Shown here one piece after another: positions 45,306-55,943 of a DNA stretch of 64,000 nucleotides (its first letter is position 1; every line of letters begins with the position of its first letter). The notes below the pieces were generated by a model. That model had not been told where the DNA came from. It saw only the letters and a program-made list of their open reading frames with translations, and searched no databases. The stretch comes from Clostridia bacterium (GTDB lineage Bacteria > Bacillota > Clostridia > Christensenellales > CAG-314): positions 184,907-248,906 of the forward strand of contig JAQVMT010000002.1 in assembly GCA_028703495.1 (NCBI GenBank), read 5' to 3'. A program made the translations under genes and the position numbers.

Positions 45306-47720
45306 CTATGCCAACTCGACGGCATTTATTATCCTCAAGCCTTTTTTGATCTGCCGCCCCTTATGTGATCGTGATTCCACAGACAGAGCTTCGGTACTTA
45401 TTACCATACTTTCCGATTCACCATAGAGAGCAATCTGCTTTAAAGATGTAGCATCGCATACAAATGAAACGCTGTCACCGTCGCCCAACTCGACCAGCTT
45501 AATTCCTTTTCTGCCCTTGGTCATAACGCCAAGCTCCTTTGTGCGCACACGTTTTCCAAATCCTTCACGAGTTACAACCGCGACGTCACCCTCGGGCGAA
45601 ACCTGCGATGCAAATACGGTCTTATCCTTCTCGTCCAAGTTTATTGCACGTGAGCCTCCCGCAATCCTTCCTTGGATATACATATCGTCGGCGGTAAAAT
45701 TAACGGCAAGCCCCTTATCGGATACAAACATGACATACTTGTCCTTATCGTAGATTTCGGCACCGACAACCTTTGCATTATCTTTCAGAACCATTATCTT
45801 GTAATAGTCCTTATTGACCTTCAAAATAGAGGTGTTGGATCTTTTAATACTACCGTCGTCGGTGTAAATCAGCATATCCGCTCCATTGAGGTTTTTATCG
45901 GTAAATAAAGCAATCGGGGCTTCCTTCTGTGCATCCTTACATATAGCCTTCAACTTTGCCCCTCCGTCCGTGTAATTACATTGCGGAATATTTTCGGTAG
46001 AGGTTTTGACACACCCACCACTGTCCGTGACGATGTATACCTCCTCGTCAGTCTTAAGCTCTATACTAGCGGACAAAGCATCGCCCGGCGTACGGAATCC
46101 CGCGATGAACTTGCTTTTCGGCATACGCTTGATGCAACCATCCGCACTTATGGCAACCACGCAATCCTCGGCTTTGGCACCCGCTGAGGTTATCTCGGCA
46201 ACTGTCCTAAAATCCTCAACCAGCTCGCTTTTCCTCACGGTTTTATACGTTCTCAAAATCTCCGTAAGCTCGGTCTTAACCAAATCCGAAAGCAATCTCT
46301 TGCTGGTAATTATCGCGGTTAGCCTTCTTACACGCGCTTCGATTTCCCTTAATTCGTTCTCCAATACTTCGACTTCCAATTTCGTAAGCCGTGCAAGTCT
46401 TAAATCCAATATAGCCTGTGCCTGCCTCTCGCTTAGGTCGAAACGCGCTCTCAATGCGTTTCTGGCGGCGGTTGTATTTTGAGAAGCCTTAATTATGGCA
46501 ATGACCTCATCTATATTTGTGACGGCAATCACCAAGCCCTGTAAAATATGCTCCCTTTCCTTGGCTTCCTCAAGCTCAAATTTGCATCGGTTAAGAACTA
46601 CCTGATGCTGATAGTCGGAGTAGTGTCCGATAATTTCCAGCAATCCCAGTTGCTTGGGTCTGCCGTCGGCAATAGCAACCATATTAAAGAAGAACCGTTT
46701 TTGCAGCTCCGTGCTGTTTAACAAGATCTCGACAATCTGCTCGACATCGGCATCTTTTTTCAGCTTTATAACGGTGCGCATTCCTTCCTTGTCGCTCTCG
46801 TCTACGACATCGGTAATCGCACCGAGCTTCTCCTTGTTGTTCTCTCTAAGCTTGATAATCTTGACAAGTAAATCTGCCTTTATAACCTGATATGGCATAC
46901 GGGTAATTACAATACTCTTTTTATCGTTTTTATCGGTTTCGACGTGCATAACCGAACGCATCATAACCGAGCCCTTTCCCGTCCTGTAAGCTTCCTCCAA
47001 ACCGCTCCTTAACACCAAACAACCCGAAGGGAAATCGGGTCCCTTGATGTGAGTCATCATTTCTTCCAATGAAATTTTCGGGTTGTCGATGTAAGCGATA
47101 ACCCCTTCGATAGCTTCGTTTAAATTATGCGGAGGAATACTCGTCGCAAGTCCCACGGCGATGCCGCTTGCACCATTAACCAACAAATTCGGAAATCTTC
47201 CCGGCAAAACGTTGGGCTCTTTGGTGCTGTCGTCGTAGTTTCTACTCCAAGTAACCGTCCCCTTTTTCAGGTCTCTCAGCATCTCCAATGCAAGCGGAGT
47301 CATTCTTGCCTCGGTATAACGCATAGCCGCCGCACTGTCACCATCGATGCTTCCGAAGTTACCCTGTCCGTCGACCAAAGGGGCACTCATATTAAAGTCC
47401 TGCGCCATTCTTACCATTGCAAGATACACCGAGGATTCACCGTGAGGATGGTATTTTCCCATACAGTCTCCGACAATCCTCGCACTTTTCAAGTAATGCG
47501 AATCTGCTGTCAAACCTAACTCCTGCATCGAATAAAGAATCCTGCGTTGCACGGGCTTCAAGCCATCCTCTACTCTCGGCAAGGCTCTGTCCATAATAAC
47601 AGCCTCCGCGTAAGGTAACATAGACTCGTTCATCAAAAGCTCTATACTCTTTTCGATTAGCTTGCTTCCGTCTGCAAGCCTGTCCTCTTTCTTTATACCC
47701 TCGTCTGTTTTACTAAGCAT
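45306..47720 (-). CDS. Type IIA DNA topoisomerase A subunit (ParC/GyrA family)
   Basis: Breaks and rejoins both DNA strands. Winged-helix and tower domains show [25 protein letters not shown] (quinolone-resistance region) and [10 protein letters not shown] with the active-site Tyr135. A six-bladed beta-pinwheel fills the C-terminal ~310 residues. The canonical GyrA box QRRGGKG is absent from the first blade ([14 protein letters not shown] there) and only a decayed KGRKG occurs late. This and the absence of neighbouring dnaA/dnaN/recF favour topoisomerase IV (ParC) over gyrase, though the N-terminal half looks GyrA-like. ATG at 47720 chosen for GAGGG upstream. Confidence 0.9.
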   Translation of the reverse strand: MLSKTDEGIKKEDRLADGSKLIEKSIELLMNESMLPYAEAVIMDRALPRVEDGLKPVQRRILYSMQELGLTADSHYLKSARIVGDCMGKYHPHGESSVYLAMVRMAQDFNMSAPLVDGQGNFGSIDGDSAAAMRYTEARMTPLALEMLRDLKKGTVTWSRNYDDSTKEPNVLPGRFPNLLVNGASGIAVGLATSIPPHNLNEAIEGVIAYIDNPKISLEEMMTHIKGPDFPSGCLVLRSGLEEAYRTGKGSVMMRSVMHVETDKNDKKSIVITRMPYQVIKADLLVKIIKLRENNKEKLGAITDVVDESDKEGMRTVIKLKKDADVEQIVEILLNSTELQKRFFFNMVAIADGRPKQLGLLEIIGHYSDYQHQVVLNRCKFELEEAKEREHILQGLVIAVTNIDEVIAIIKASQNTTAARNALRARFDLSERQAQAILDLRLARLTKLEVEVLENELREIEARVRRLTAIITSKRLLSDLVKTELTEILRTYKTVRKSELVEDFRTVAEITSAGAKAEDCVVAISADGCIKRMPKSKFIAGFRTPGDALSASIELKTDEEVYIVTDSGGCVKTSTENIPQCNYTDGGAKLKAICKDAQKEAPIALFTDKNLNGADMLIYTDDGSIKRSNTSILKVNKDYYKIMVLKDNAKVVGAEIYDKDKYVMFVSDKGLAVNFTADDMYIQGRIAGGSRAINLDEKDKTVFASQVSPEGDVAVVTREGFGKRVRTKELGVMTKGRKGIKLVELGDGDSVSFVCDATSLKQIALYGESESMVISTEALSVESRSHKGRQIKKGLRIINAVELA

Positions 47721-47984
47721 TTCTTTCCCTCTGCTCCCTGACCAACGACCGTTTATCAATCGTTAATAAATTATCAAATACTGCTAATCCGTATTTGTTC
47801 TTACTCCGAGTATTCCATTCAATCCAAAAACGCATATCGGAAGCTCTTCACGTTTTTTTGTGCCACGCTATTACACGGCTCGGCATTTTATCTCTGATGT
47901 GTTCGTAATCCTATTTTGGCGTTTTTCATATAATTGCTTATATGACTCGGCAATTAATCTCTGATGGAAAATAAAATCTAAATT

Positions 47985-49940
47985 CTATTTCAGATATTTA
48001 TCTACCGCCGCATCGTTGTTTTTGTTAAAGTTACAGTATTTGTTTATGTATTCCTTTCTCTTTTCGGGAAGACCGCCCATCCACGCATAAGTCATTACGT
48101 CAGCGATTGCGATGTCCTCGATTGTAACTCTTATTAAAGATCGCGTTACCGGGTTGAGCGTAGTTTCCCAAAGCTGGGAAGGATTCATTTCACCCAATCC
48201 CTTGTAACGCTGAAGCTCGGCTCCCTTCCCCACTCTATCCATTGCAACGGCTAGCTCCTCATCGTCGTAGCAGTACTCGGTAATGCCCTTTTTGTAAACC
48301 CTGTAAAGCGGCGCAAGACCGATATAAACGTGTCCGTCCAACACCAACTGCTTCATATATCTGAAGAAAAACGTCATAAGCAAAGCCCGAATATGTGCAC
48401 CATCTTGGTCGGCATCACTTAGGATTATCACCTTGTCGTAATTAAGGTCGTCTGCCTTGTAATCATCGCCTATTCCCGTGCCCAAAGCAGATATAATTGA
48501 ACGGATTTCATCGTTGTCTAAAATAGCCTTCAAACCCTTCTTTTCGATATTAACGGGCTTTCCCTTCAATGGTAAGATAGCCTGAAATTTTCTGTCCCTC
48601 GCTTGCTTTGCACTGCCTCCTGCACTGTCGCCCTCGACGATGAAAAGCTCGTTAATCTTTGCGTTTCGCCCCGTACAGGAGCTGAGCTTGCCTACTAGTG
48701 TCGAAATACTATCGATGGAGTTTTTGGATTTGGAGATCATTTTAGCATGTTGGGCATCCAATCTGGCTTGACCCGCCACCATCGCTTTCTTAATAATCTG
48801 CGTTCCCACGCTTTTCTTTGCATCCAAATATGCGGAAAGTGATTGAATCGTCAGTGCCTCGACGGCGGTTTTTGCCTCTACGCTACCCAATTTTGTCTTA
48901 GTTTGTCCCTCGAATTGTACACTCTTCATCTTTACGGACAACACAACACAAATTCCCTCGCGATAGTCCTCACCCGTCAACGTCATTTCCTTATCCTTGA
49001 CAAGGTTATTGGTTTTTGCAAAATCGTTTAGGACCTTTGTAAGTCCGCTTTTAAAGCCGGTTTCATGTGTTCCTCCGTCGGTCGTCGGAATGTTGTTCAC
49101 AAATGAGTACATAGACTCCGAATCGTTGTTTTTATATTGTATGGCGGCTTCAAAGAGCATATCGTCGCTGCTCGCTTCAAGGTATATAGGTTGCCTAAGC
49201 ATAGGAATCTTGCCGTCACATAAATATGTCGCGTAATCTGCAATACCTCCGCTATACAAAAACACATCGGACTTTTCCGAGCGTAAATCGGAAAGAATGA
49301 ATTTAACGTTTTTATTTAAAAACGCAAGCTCTCTTACTCTGTTCTCCACAATCTCATATGAAAAAGAAATGTCCGAAAAGACATCCTTATCGGGCAAAAA
49401 CGTTATCACCGATCCCGTCTTTTTTGTGCGCAAAGGCTTGCTTTCCAATGGCTGATCCAAAACTCCGCACATTTGTTTCTTTTTCTTCTTATCGTAATAG
49501 CTTTTAAAGGAAATAGTATACAGCTTTCCGTCCTTGGTTATCTCGGCTTTAAGCCATTCACTCAACGCGTTTGTTACGCTTGCGCCTACACCGTGCAGAC
49601 CGCCGGAATAGCTATATGCCGCCTTGTCGAACTTTCCTCCCGCGTGCAGATATGTAAATACAACTTCCACTCCCGGCTTTTTTAGCTTGGGGTGTAAATC
49701 CACCGGAATACCTCGGCCGTTGTCGGACACAGTTACACTTCCGTCAGTGTTGAAAGTAATTCCGACCTCGCTCGCATATCCGTTAGCCGCCTCATCGACG
49801 GCGTTATCCACAATCTCCCAAAGGATATGATGCAAGCCTCTCGGTCCCGTGGATCCTATATACATTCCGGGCGTTGCCCTAACCGCATCGAGTCCTTCGA
49901 TGACGGTCAGGCTGCTGGAATCGTAGTTATTGTTAACCAT
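47985..49940 (-). CDS. Type IIA DNA topoisomerase B subunit (ParE/GyrB family)
   Basis: ATPase subunit partner of the downstream gene. GHKL ATPase: EIVDNAVDEA, DNGRGIPVDLHP, GLHGVGASVTNAL; transducer QTKTKLGS; Toprim: FIVEGDSAGGSAKQARD and ILSDADQDGAHIR; C-terminal QRYKGLGEMNPSQLWETT. About 650 residues, no large insertion. TLNPVTRSLIRVTIED and the lack of a replication-origin neighbourhood lean towards ParE. ATG at 49940 follows GAGGAG; an upstream TTG at 49967 is less likely. 264 bases separate it from the A subunit start, same strand. Confidence 0.92.
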   Translation of the reverse strand: MVNNNYDSSSLTVIEGLDAVRATPGMYIGSTGPRGLHHILWEIVDNAVDEAANGYASEVGITFNTDGSVTVSDNGRGIPVDLHPKLKKPGVEVVFTYLHAGGKFDKAAYSYSGGLHGVGASVTNALSEWLKAEITKDGKLYTISFKSYYDKKKKKQMCGVLDQPLESKPLRTKKTGSVITFLPDKDVFSDISFSYEIVENRVRELAFLNKNVKFILSDLRSEKSDVFLYSGGIADYATYLCDGKIPMLRQPIYLEASSDDMLFEAAIQYKNNDSESMYSFVNNIPTTDGGTHETGFKSGLTKVLNDFAKTNNLVKDKEMTLTGEDYREGICVVLSVKMKSVQFEGQTKTKLGSVEAKTAVEALTIQSLSAYLDAKKSVGTQIIKKAMVAGQARLDAQHAKMISKSKNSIDSISTLVGKLSSCTGRNAKINELFIVEGDSAGGSAKQARDRKFQAILPLKGKPVNIEKKGLKAILDNDEIRSIISALGTGIGDDYKADDLNYDKVIILSDADQDGAHIRALLMTFFFRYMKQLVLDGHVYIGLAPLYRVYKKGITEYCYDDEELAVAMDRVGKGAELQRYKGLGEMNPSQLWETTLNPVTRSLIRVTIEDIAIADVMTYAWMGGLPEKRKEYINKYCNFNKNNDAAVDKYLK

Positions 49941-50108
49941 ATTATTCGCACTCCTCGTGTTACACAAAATATCCGAATATAGATCAAAAGGATCTCACCA
50001 TTTCCGTTTATCGGTACTTGTACAGGCTTTGGAAACACGCTCGTAGTTGCACCTTTTCGGTTGTAGGTATCGGATAAAGCAGGTATAGCCGACTTTATGC
50101 ATAGTCGG

Positions 50109-50978
50109 TCAGTCTTCAAGATTGTTTACGTCTTCTTCCGTATCGGAGTCAACCGAATCTGCCATTACCTCGTTTACCTTAATATCGGTGTATTTATAAG
50201 TAATATATTCGAACGACTCGTCTTTTTTGGTAAATCTTGCGACAACATTACCCTTAAGTAAATCTACGCTTTCAACGACGGCTTCGCCGTTTGGCGTTTT
50301 AATCACACTGCCTGGTTTGGGCATACGTTTGCTCGACTCGGTATAGTGATCATTTTCGTACTTTAAACAGCACATCAATCTACCGCAAAGTCCGGATATT
50401 TTAATCGGATTCAGCGAAAGCCCCTGTATTTTAGCCATCTTAATAGAAACCCTTTCAAAGTCACCTAAATGCACGCTGCAACAGCAAGGTCTGCCGCAGG
50501 ATCCCAAGCCGCCCAAAAGCTTGGTGACGTCGCGAATACCGATTTGCCTAAGCTCGATCCTTATGCGGAAAACACTAGCAAGATCCTTGGCCAGATCACG
50601 AAAGTCTACCCTATTATCCGAATAGAAGGAGAATATTACCTTGGTTTTGTCGAAGGTGAACTCTGCGTCCACAAGCTTCATAGGCAATTTATGTTTAAGT
50701 ATTTTTTCCTTGCATATCGCAATCGCGTCAATGCGTTTAGCTTGATTCTCCAAATACTGTTTGGTATCGCCTGTAGAAGCTCTCCTTTTAATCGGTTTTA
50801 ACTGCCCGACGACTTCCTTTTCGTTTACGTTGCGGTTTGCAAGCTCGACAATACCGTATTCAACACCTCTGACGGTTTCGACAATTACGCCGTCTCCCAC
50901 CTTAAAACTCATATTGAGAGGCGAAAAGTAGTATATCTTTCCCGCTTTTTTAAACTTTACTCCTATTATTGTCGGCAT
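50109..50978 (-). CDS. ricT: PSP1 domain protein RicT (YaaT)
   Basis: RicT belongs to the Y-complex of Bacillus that carries Fe-S clusters and affects RNase Y and sporulation phosphorelay. The PSP1 domain shows GLGSCGRPCCCS and SGLCGRLMCCLKYE, the Cys-rich motifs of the family (about residues 150-205). 289 residues; acidic C-terminal tail (DSVDSDTEEDVN). It overlaps the end of holB by 13 bases, with GGAGGT eight bases before ATG, in the common tmk-holB-ricT order. RicA and RicF are not in this window. Confidence 0.92.
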   Translation of the reverse strand: MPTIIGVKFKKAGKIYYFSPLNMSFKVGDGVIVETVRGVEYGIVELANRNVNEKEVVGQLKPIKRRASTGDTKQYLENQAKRIDAIAICKEKILKHKLPMKLVDAEFTFDKTKVIFSFYSDNRVDFRDLAKDLASVFRIRIELRQIGIRDVTKLLGGLGSCGRPCCCSVHLGDFERVSIKMAKIQGLSLNPIKISGLCGRLMCCLKYENDHYTESSKRMPKPGSVIKTPNGEAVVESVDLLKGNVVARFTKKDESFEYITYKYTDIKVNEVMADSVDSDTEEDVNNLED

Positions 50979-51928
50979 TTATGTGCAACCTCCAAAATCT
51001 TTAATATCAATTCATCCAATACATATTGGTATCTTGATCGCATATCTAAGCGATCCTTTGCATAATTTATCTCATCCATAATAAAAACGCAAGCAGAAAG
51101 CGTATATTTTACGGCAAGCTCCGATAGAATCGTACAGCATGCTCCACTCTGACTATTTTCAACCACGCTTCCATCAGTGCAATGCAGCTTAATCAGTTCA
51201 CCGAAAACAGCGGACATATACTGCAACATTTTTACTGCAAACGATGCGTTTTTTTGAATAATGTTGTTATATTTATAGCTGTCCGCGCTTGACTTCATGT
51301 CACGGAGCATTTTTACAGTTTCATCGAGAAGCTTTAACTGCTCTTTTTTTCCCATAATTTCCAGAGCGTTACCATAGCTTCCTCCCGAAGCCAAGCCGAC
51401 CAGATCTGCTTTAGTTCTTTCGCATCCACAACTTCTTAGGTATGCGGCTACATCGTGCCAATCGGGTTCGGGTATTGTAATGAGAATACAGCGACTTAAA
51501 ACCGTTTGCAATAACGATGCGGATGTGTTTACGCAAAGTATAAGATAAGTGTCGCTGTTAGGCTCTTCCAACGTTTTAAGTAGCATATTCTGCCAACCTG
51601 CATCGTTCGCGCTGTTAGCGGAATTGAGTATAAAAACCTTGCCGCGCCCCTCAATCGAAGCCTTATAGCTTTCTGCAACGATATCTCGCGCGTCGTCCAC
51701 TCGAATCTGTGCCACTCCTGCTTTCGGGTAAAACCTTACGTCGGGATAGATAGAACGCATTATTCTGTCGCAACGGGAACACTCACCGCAACCGCCGTTA
51801 TCGCACAGCAAAGCCGCGGCAAAGCTAAGAGCCGTCTGTGTGAGAACATAGCTATCCGAGCATTGCAGCACAAAAGAATGATACCTTTTATACCTTTCGA
51901 TTTCGCCTTTTATTCCCGCCTTCTTCAA
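50966..51928 (-). CDS. holB: DNA polymerase III delta' subunit
   Basis: Clamp-loader subunit. The zinc module CDNGGCGECSRC is clear (about residues 48-59), followed by VRDDARDI-like and KVFILNSANSANDAGWQNMLLKTLEEP, the conserved delta' segment around sensor 1. The Walker A is not kept, as expected for delta', which is a stator. Start: no ATG fits. The TTG at 51928, just behind the tmk stop, has AAGG eight bases upstream and gives 320 residues, near family length; starting earlier would run deep into tmk. Start confidence is moderate. Between tmk and ricT, as in Firmicutes. Confidence 0.88.
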   Translation of the reverse strand: MKKAGIKGEIERYKRYHSFVLQCSDSYVLTQTALSFAAALLCDNGGCGECSRCDRIMRSIYPDVRFYPKAGVAQIRVDDARDIVAESYKASIEGRGKVFILNSANSANDAGWQNMLLKTLEEPNSDTYLILCVNTSASLLQTVLSRCILITIPEPDWHDVAAYLRSCGCERTKADLVGLASGGSYGNALEIMGKKEQLKLLDETVKMLRDMKSSADSYKYNNIIQKNASFAVKMLQYMSAVFGELIKLHCTDGSVVENSQSGACCTILSELAVKYTLSACVFIMDEINYAKDRLDMRSRYQYVLDELILKILEVAHKCRQ

Positions 51929-51932
51929 TGTG

Positions 51933-52586
51933 TCAACCTTCGGTTTTATCAATTCCACTTCGTTTAATAAAAACTCCCCGTTCTGCAAGAGCCTGCACAA
52001 TTTTATCGTGCGTCTGCATTTTCGTGCCACCAGCGTCAATAACGATAAACCTGTTCGGCTCCTGCTCAATTAATTTGTGATATCCCCTATAAACTCTTTC
52101 GTGAAAGCTTTTGTCCGCAAGCTCTAAACGGTCACTCTTATCCACACCACCCTTACGCCTGAACGCCTCGGTAGGATTCAAGTCCAAAAACACCGTATAC
52201 TCGGGCATTATGTCGCCGACCGCCAGTTTGGCAATCGATCGCATAAACTCCTCGCTTAAGCCCCTTCCATACCCCTGATAGGCAAAGGAAGAATCCACAT
52301 ATCTATCGCAAAACACAAGCCTGCCCGATTCGAGCGCGGGCATTACTATGTCGTGCAAATGCTGATTTCTTGCGGCAAAATAAAGGAAGGATTCGCACTC
52401 ATCACTCATCTCCGGATTGTTTTTGTCCAAAATAATCTGTCTTATTTTCTCGGCAATCTTGCTTCCGCCAGGCTCACGCGTGAAAACGGCATCTATGCCG
52501 ACCGATTTCATATAATCGCTCAATAAGGCAACTTGAGAAGACTTGCCGACTCCCTCGCAGCCCTCGAATGTAATAAACCCTTTCAT
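51933..52586 (-). CDS. tmk: Thymidylate kinase
   Basis: Phosphorylates dTMP to dTDP. P-loop FEGCEGVGKSSQ (residues 6-17), the DR(Y/H) motif FCDRYVDSSFAYQGYGRG, FTREPGG and FLDLNPTEAFRRK. 217 residues from the ATG at 52586, with GGGAG eight bases upstream. It precedes holB directly. The usual Firmicutes neighbours yaaQ (darA) and yaaR, between tmk and holB, are missing. Confidence 0.97.
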   Translation of the reverse strand: MKGFITFEGCEGVGKSSQVALLSDYMKSVGIDAVFTREPGGSKIAEKIRQIILDKNNPEMSDECESFLYFAARNQHLHDIVMPALESGRLVFCDRYVDSSFAYQGYGRGLSEEFMRSIAKLAVGDIMPEYTVFLDLNPTEAFRRKGGVDKSDRLELADKSFHERVYRGYHKLIEQEPNRFIVIDAGGTKMQTHDKIVQALAERGVFIKRSGIDKTEG

Positions 52587-52654
52587 ATTTTTAACTCCCG
52601 ATTGCCCCAAGCTTTTTTACCAAAGCGTGTATTGTTGCCCAATACCTGCGCAAT

Positions 52655-53893
52655 CTACTCGTCCTCCGTCGTCTTGATAGAATTTTCGTACTTTTTATGG
52701 AGCAACTCGCTAACCATATACCATTTTACACATTCCTGTCCGTTCTTCGGACAGAACATATAAAAATCGTTTTTGTAGTATACCTCGAAATCGTATCCAC
52801 ACTCAAACGGCAACAGCTTTATGTTCCCCATGGGGACGAAGATTGACATCGGTTTCCCATTGTCGATGCCCTCATAACGTAAACCCTCTATATCCAAGGT
52901 CACGGTTCCGCTTCCCCTGCCGACCATTCCCTTAATTAATCGCTCGTCCGGCATAAGTAAATGTGCTTTTGTAGTAATAGCGTACTCTCTTTCAGCTACT
53001 ACTTTAGACATAATATCTCTTTGCCACAGATACCATTCCTTCAAGTTCTTGAAATACAGCGGATACTTTTGAGTTTCAAACTCATATCTCGAATTGAGTT
53101 TGACCGTATAGCCGCAGTTGGTACAGTAAAGAGTATCCTTGTTTGTTACAGTAGTAAACTCATTCTTGCAATGCGGACACATAAAGAGGATGTTTTCCAA
53201 GCCTTCAGCCAAAGCGCGCGAGCTGTATGTTATTTCGGGATTCTTGTCCAACCACTCAAAGTCGTCGTATCTGATTGCATTCACCAATTTTTCATGGATG
53301 TCAGACTCGGATAAACTAGCCAACTCCTCCTTATCGAACAATCTTTGAATATGGATATCGACAATACCCTTGTTTCTCTTGACTTTAGACCATTTAGGTC
53401 TATAAAGATACGCGCCGCTTAGCCTGAAAACATTAACGGGGCACTTCAAAGCCTTGAGTAGCTTTGCTGTCTGGATTTCAAGCCCCTCGAAACACCCATA
53501 GGTAGACAGCCTTGCTTCGGGTAGTATCAGGAGCATACCATTGTTGCGAATGACCTTTATCGCATTTTTGACGGCTTCGATATCGGCGCAAAAGAGACTT
53601 TTGGGAAAGCAACCGATTGCTTGCAAATACTTTGCTTTCGTACGATTGGCAAAGAAATTTCTGCCTGCCATCGAGTATACCTTACCTCTGCCAAAGGTAC
53701 ACTGCGCATAAATGGCATCGTAGAAAGAGGGATGATTGCATATAAAAACGCATGGTGCTTCAAAGTCAAGTAGGCTCTTGTCGTAATAGCGTTTAACCTT
53801 TCTCAAGCCTATTCTTGCAGCAAGCGTTGACAAAACAACGACAATTTTATTGTGCTTTTTTGGCGGATAAGTATATTTGACTAAACCTTCCAT
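52655..53893 (-). CDS. PlsC-like acyltransferase with C-terminal zinc ribbon
   Basis: The N-terminal half is a glycerolipid acyltransferase domain with CNHPSFYDA (HxxxxD catalytic pair, about residues 52-57) and LPEARLSTYG (block III, usually PEGxRS). After about residue 228 a zinc ribbon CPHC...CTNC (about 17 residues apart) and a further ~130 residues with WYLWQRDIM, ending in a beta-rich region, are not part of usual PlsC proteins. It likely acylates lysophosphatidic acid or another lipid acceptor at the membrane, but the extra domain suggests a specialised role. ATG at 53893 follows GGAGG. Starts 17 bases after the hydrolase stop. Confidence 0.82.
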   Translation of the reverse strand: MEGLVKYTYPPKKHNKIVVVLSTLAARIGLRKVKRYYDKSLLDFEAPCVFICNHPSFYDAIYAQCTFGRGKVYSMAGRNFFANRTKAKYLQAIGCFPKSLFCADIEAVKNAIKVIRNNGMLLILPEARLSTYGCFEGLEIQTAKLLKALKCPVNVFRLSGAYLYRPKWSKVKRNKGIVDIHIQRLFDKEELASLSESDIHEKLVNAIRYDDFEWLDKNPEITYSSRALAEGLENILFMCPHCKNEFTTVTNKDTLYCTNCGYTVKLNSRYEFETQKYPLYFKNLKEWYLWQRDIMSKVVAEREYAITTKAHLLMPDERLIKGMVGRGSGTVTLDIEGLRYEGIDNGKPMSIFVPMGNIKLLPFECGYDFEVYYKNDFYMFCPKNGQECVKWYMVSELLHKKYENSIKTTEDE

Positions 53894-53910
53894 TTTTCCT
53901 CCGTTAACGA

Positions 53911-55155
53911 TCAAACGCTTCTTTCGACATTAAGCTCATTCTTGCCGATTCCAACGCGTTTATCAGCGTCTTGCTCTTTCAAGTCCGATTCGGTATGCTT
54001 TTTCATATATGAACCATAGTAAAATACAGTGCTTAGCATAAACTTACCGAATGCCTTGCATTTAAGCACGTTGGAAGCGACCTTTAAAACGATAAGCCTG
54101 TCTTTTTTGTTCAGTCTGAAAAACTCCTGAATAACCTTCTGCTTCTTGTTGATTATAACGTCAAACGAATCACCGCATTTATATAGAACGCCGAAAGCCG
54201 CTTCAATCAACCTTTTTCTGTCTTCCTCATTCAGCATTTCGGCAACAGCGTTGATTGCTCCGCCTAAGGCACAGCTGCTTTCCGTGTCGGATGTTTTTAC
54301 GAACGAACCGTTTTCCACCTGCCACGCCAACAAATCATGTTGAAACACTCCACCGAAAGCACTCTCCACGCACATAAAAGGCGCGTCGCAGTACATCAGC
54401 CTGCCCACAATGGAGTCTTTCGGAAGAATTCGGATTATTCTTTCCTTTATACCGGAAAACGACTCGTTAAGCAGATCCTTTTGCATAAAACCCTGTCCGT
54501 CGAAGCTGTATACCCGATCGATCCGTTTCTCGACATGTGCTTTGCAATTCATAGCGGCGTACACCGCCAAATTCCCGCCCTTGGAATGACCGCCGATGGT
54601 AATCTTCGAATACTTGGCAGAAGTTGCGCTTAGGTAACTGGCTGCGTACTTTTGCGCCAGGGTCGGATAAGTACAGATACCTAAAAAGTCCTCCTTCCAG
54701 CCTTCCACACTCAAATCGGTCCCGCCGAATGCAACAAACGCATGACTGTCGTCGAGTTCAACGGTAATCGCGCTAAATTGCAACGAAAGCTCCTTATCGT
54801 TTACAATACGCAGATTTTTCAAACGTAGATTTCCGAAAGCTTTATCTATATATTGCTCGTAAACTCTCATCCGCTCGTCGGATGCGGCCCCCAAAAACTC
54901 GGGAACGACCGAGTATTTACGTCTTAACTTCTCGGCTTTGGCAACGGACACAACCCTTCTGCCTATATAATTTAGCAAATACTTTGCATTTCCGCTCCCC
55001 ACCCTGGAATCGTGTGCCGTTTTATCGCAAGCAGAAATATCGCGATGTAACACATCACGGTAATTGATATACGGAAGATAGGACAAAAGCGCAAACCTCA
55101 CGCAATCGTCCACCTCGATTATACCCGTTTCACTTAACAACTGCAACAATTCCAT
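53911..55155 (-). CDS. Mbeg1-like alpha/beta hydrolase (DUF2974)
   Basis: A cytoplasmic serine hydrolase-like protein. FVAFGGTDLSVEGWKEDF (oxyanion region) and GGHSKGGNLAVYAAM with the nucleophile elbow GxSxG match the DUF2974/Mbeg1 family, which occurs widely in Clostridia and lactic acid bacteria; VYSFDGQGF and LLAWQVENG are also typical. 414 residues. The substrate is unknown; lipase-like activity is inferred from fold. It is followed at 17 bases by the PlsC-like gene, so both may act on lipids together. Confidence 0.82.
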   Translation of the reverse strand: MELLQLLSETGIIEVDDCVRFALLSYLPYINYRDVLHRDISACDKTAHDSRVGSGNAKYLLNYIGRRVVSVAKAEKLRRKYSVVPEFLGAASDERMRVYEQYIDKAFGNLRLKNLRIVNDKELSLQFSAITVELDDSHAFVAFGGTDLSVEGWKEDFLGICTYPTLAQKYAASYLSATSAKYSKITIGGHSKGGNLAVYAAMNCKAHVEKRIDRVYSFDGQGFMQKDLLNESFSGIKERIIRILPKDSIVGRLMYCDAPFMCVESAFGGVFQHDLLAWQVENGSFVKTSDTESSCALGGAINAVAEMLNEEDRKRLIEAAFGVLYKCGDSFDVIINKKQKVIQEFFRLNKKDRLIVLKVASNVLKCKAFGKFMLSTVFYYGSYMKKHTESDLKEQDADKRVGIGKNELNVERSV

Positions 55156-55245
55156 AAACTTTTTTACACCAACGTTTTGGCTAATGCGGTCGGCTTTTGT
55201 CGGCTAGTGCCGATCCGATTGAGTTCTCCAATACAACTTGGCTTA

Positions 55246-55914
55246 CTAATTTGTATTTGCCTTTTTCTTAAAAATCTTGACTGTTTGCATAGGGTTGATC
55301 GACCTAAAGATCGAATTGCCCGACACGATGCAGTTCGCGCCCTTTTCGGTAACGGCATATACGTTCTCTTCGGTAATTCCTCCGTCAACCTGCAATATTA
55401 TCTCTTTACCGCAATTATCAATCATTCCCTTTGTAACTTCGATTTTAGGCAAGCACGAGGGAATGAGCTTTTGACCCGAAAATCCAGGTTCCACAGTCAT
55501 TATAAGTAAAAGATCCAAATAATCCAAAAATGGCATGACAGCCTCTACTTCGGTATTTGGCTTTAAGGCAAGTCCGACTTTGGTTCCCATCGACTTAATC
55601 GCCTTTAATTCGCTCAACGGATCAGACAGCGTTTCCAAGTGGACGGTTACAAACGCGGCTCCGCTTTTGACAAACTTTTCAGCATATTTCAACGGATTCA
55701 CAATCATCAAATGCGCATCTAAAGTTAGCTTGGAAATACGATGTACATCGGCAACCATTTTGGGGCCGAACGAAATATTGTTTACAAAAACTCCGTCCAT
55801 TATGTCGCAGTGTAACCAATCGGCTCCGCACTCCTCCACCAGCCTTACGGCATCCCTCACGTTTGAAAAATCCGCCGACAACAGAGACGGCGCAACCAAA
55901 ATCTCATTATTCAT
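55246..55914 (-). CDS. rpe: Ribulose-phosphate 3-epimerase
   Basis: Interconverts ribulose 5-phosphate and xylulose 5-phosphate. TIM-barrel with APSLLSADFSN, HCDIMDGVFVNNISFG (metal His and Asp), LDAHLMI, VEPGFSGQ and VDGGITEENV. 222 residues. It ends the coaBC-priA-def-fmt-rsmB-rlmN-rsgA-rpe cluster in the usual Firmicutes position after rsgA (29-base gap). GGAGGT lies upstream of the ATG. Confidence 0.97.
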   Translation of the reverse strand: MNNEILVAPSLLSADFSNVRDAVRLVEECGADWLHCDIMDGVFVNNISFGPKMVADVHRISKLTLDAHLMIVNPLKYAEKFVKSGAAFVTVHLETLSDPLSELKAIKSMGTKVGLALKPNTEVEAVMPFLDYLDLLLIMTVEPGFSGQKLIPSCLPKIEVTKGMIDNCGKEIILQVDGGITEENVYAVTEKGANCIVSGNSIFRSINPMQTVKIFKKKANTN

Positions 55915-55943
55915 TTTTATTCACATGACCTCCGTTACAAAAA

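Noticed and set aside
51929..52069. Long version of holB starting at 52069 inside tmk
   Set aside because: The overlap of 137 bases with tmk encodes an Arg/Leu-rich stretch not seen in delta' proteins; TTG at 51928 is a better start.
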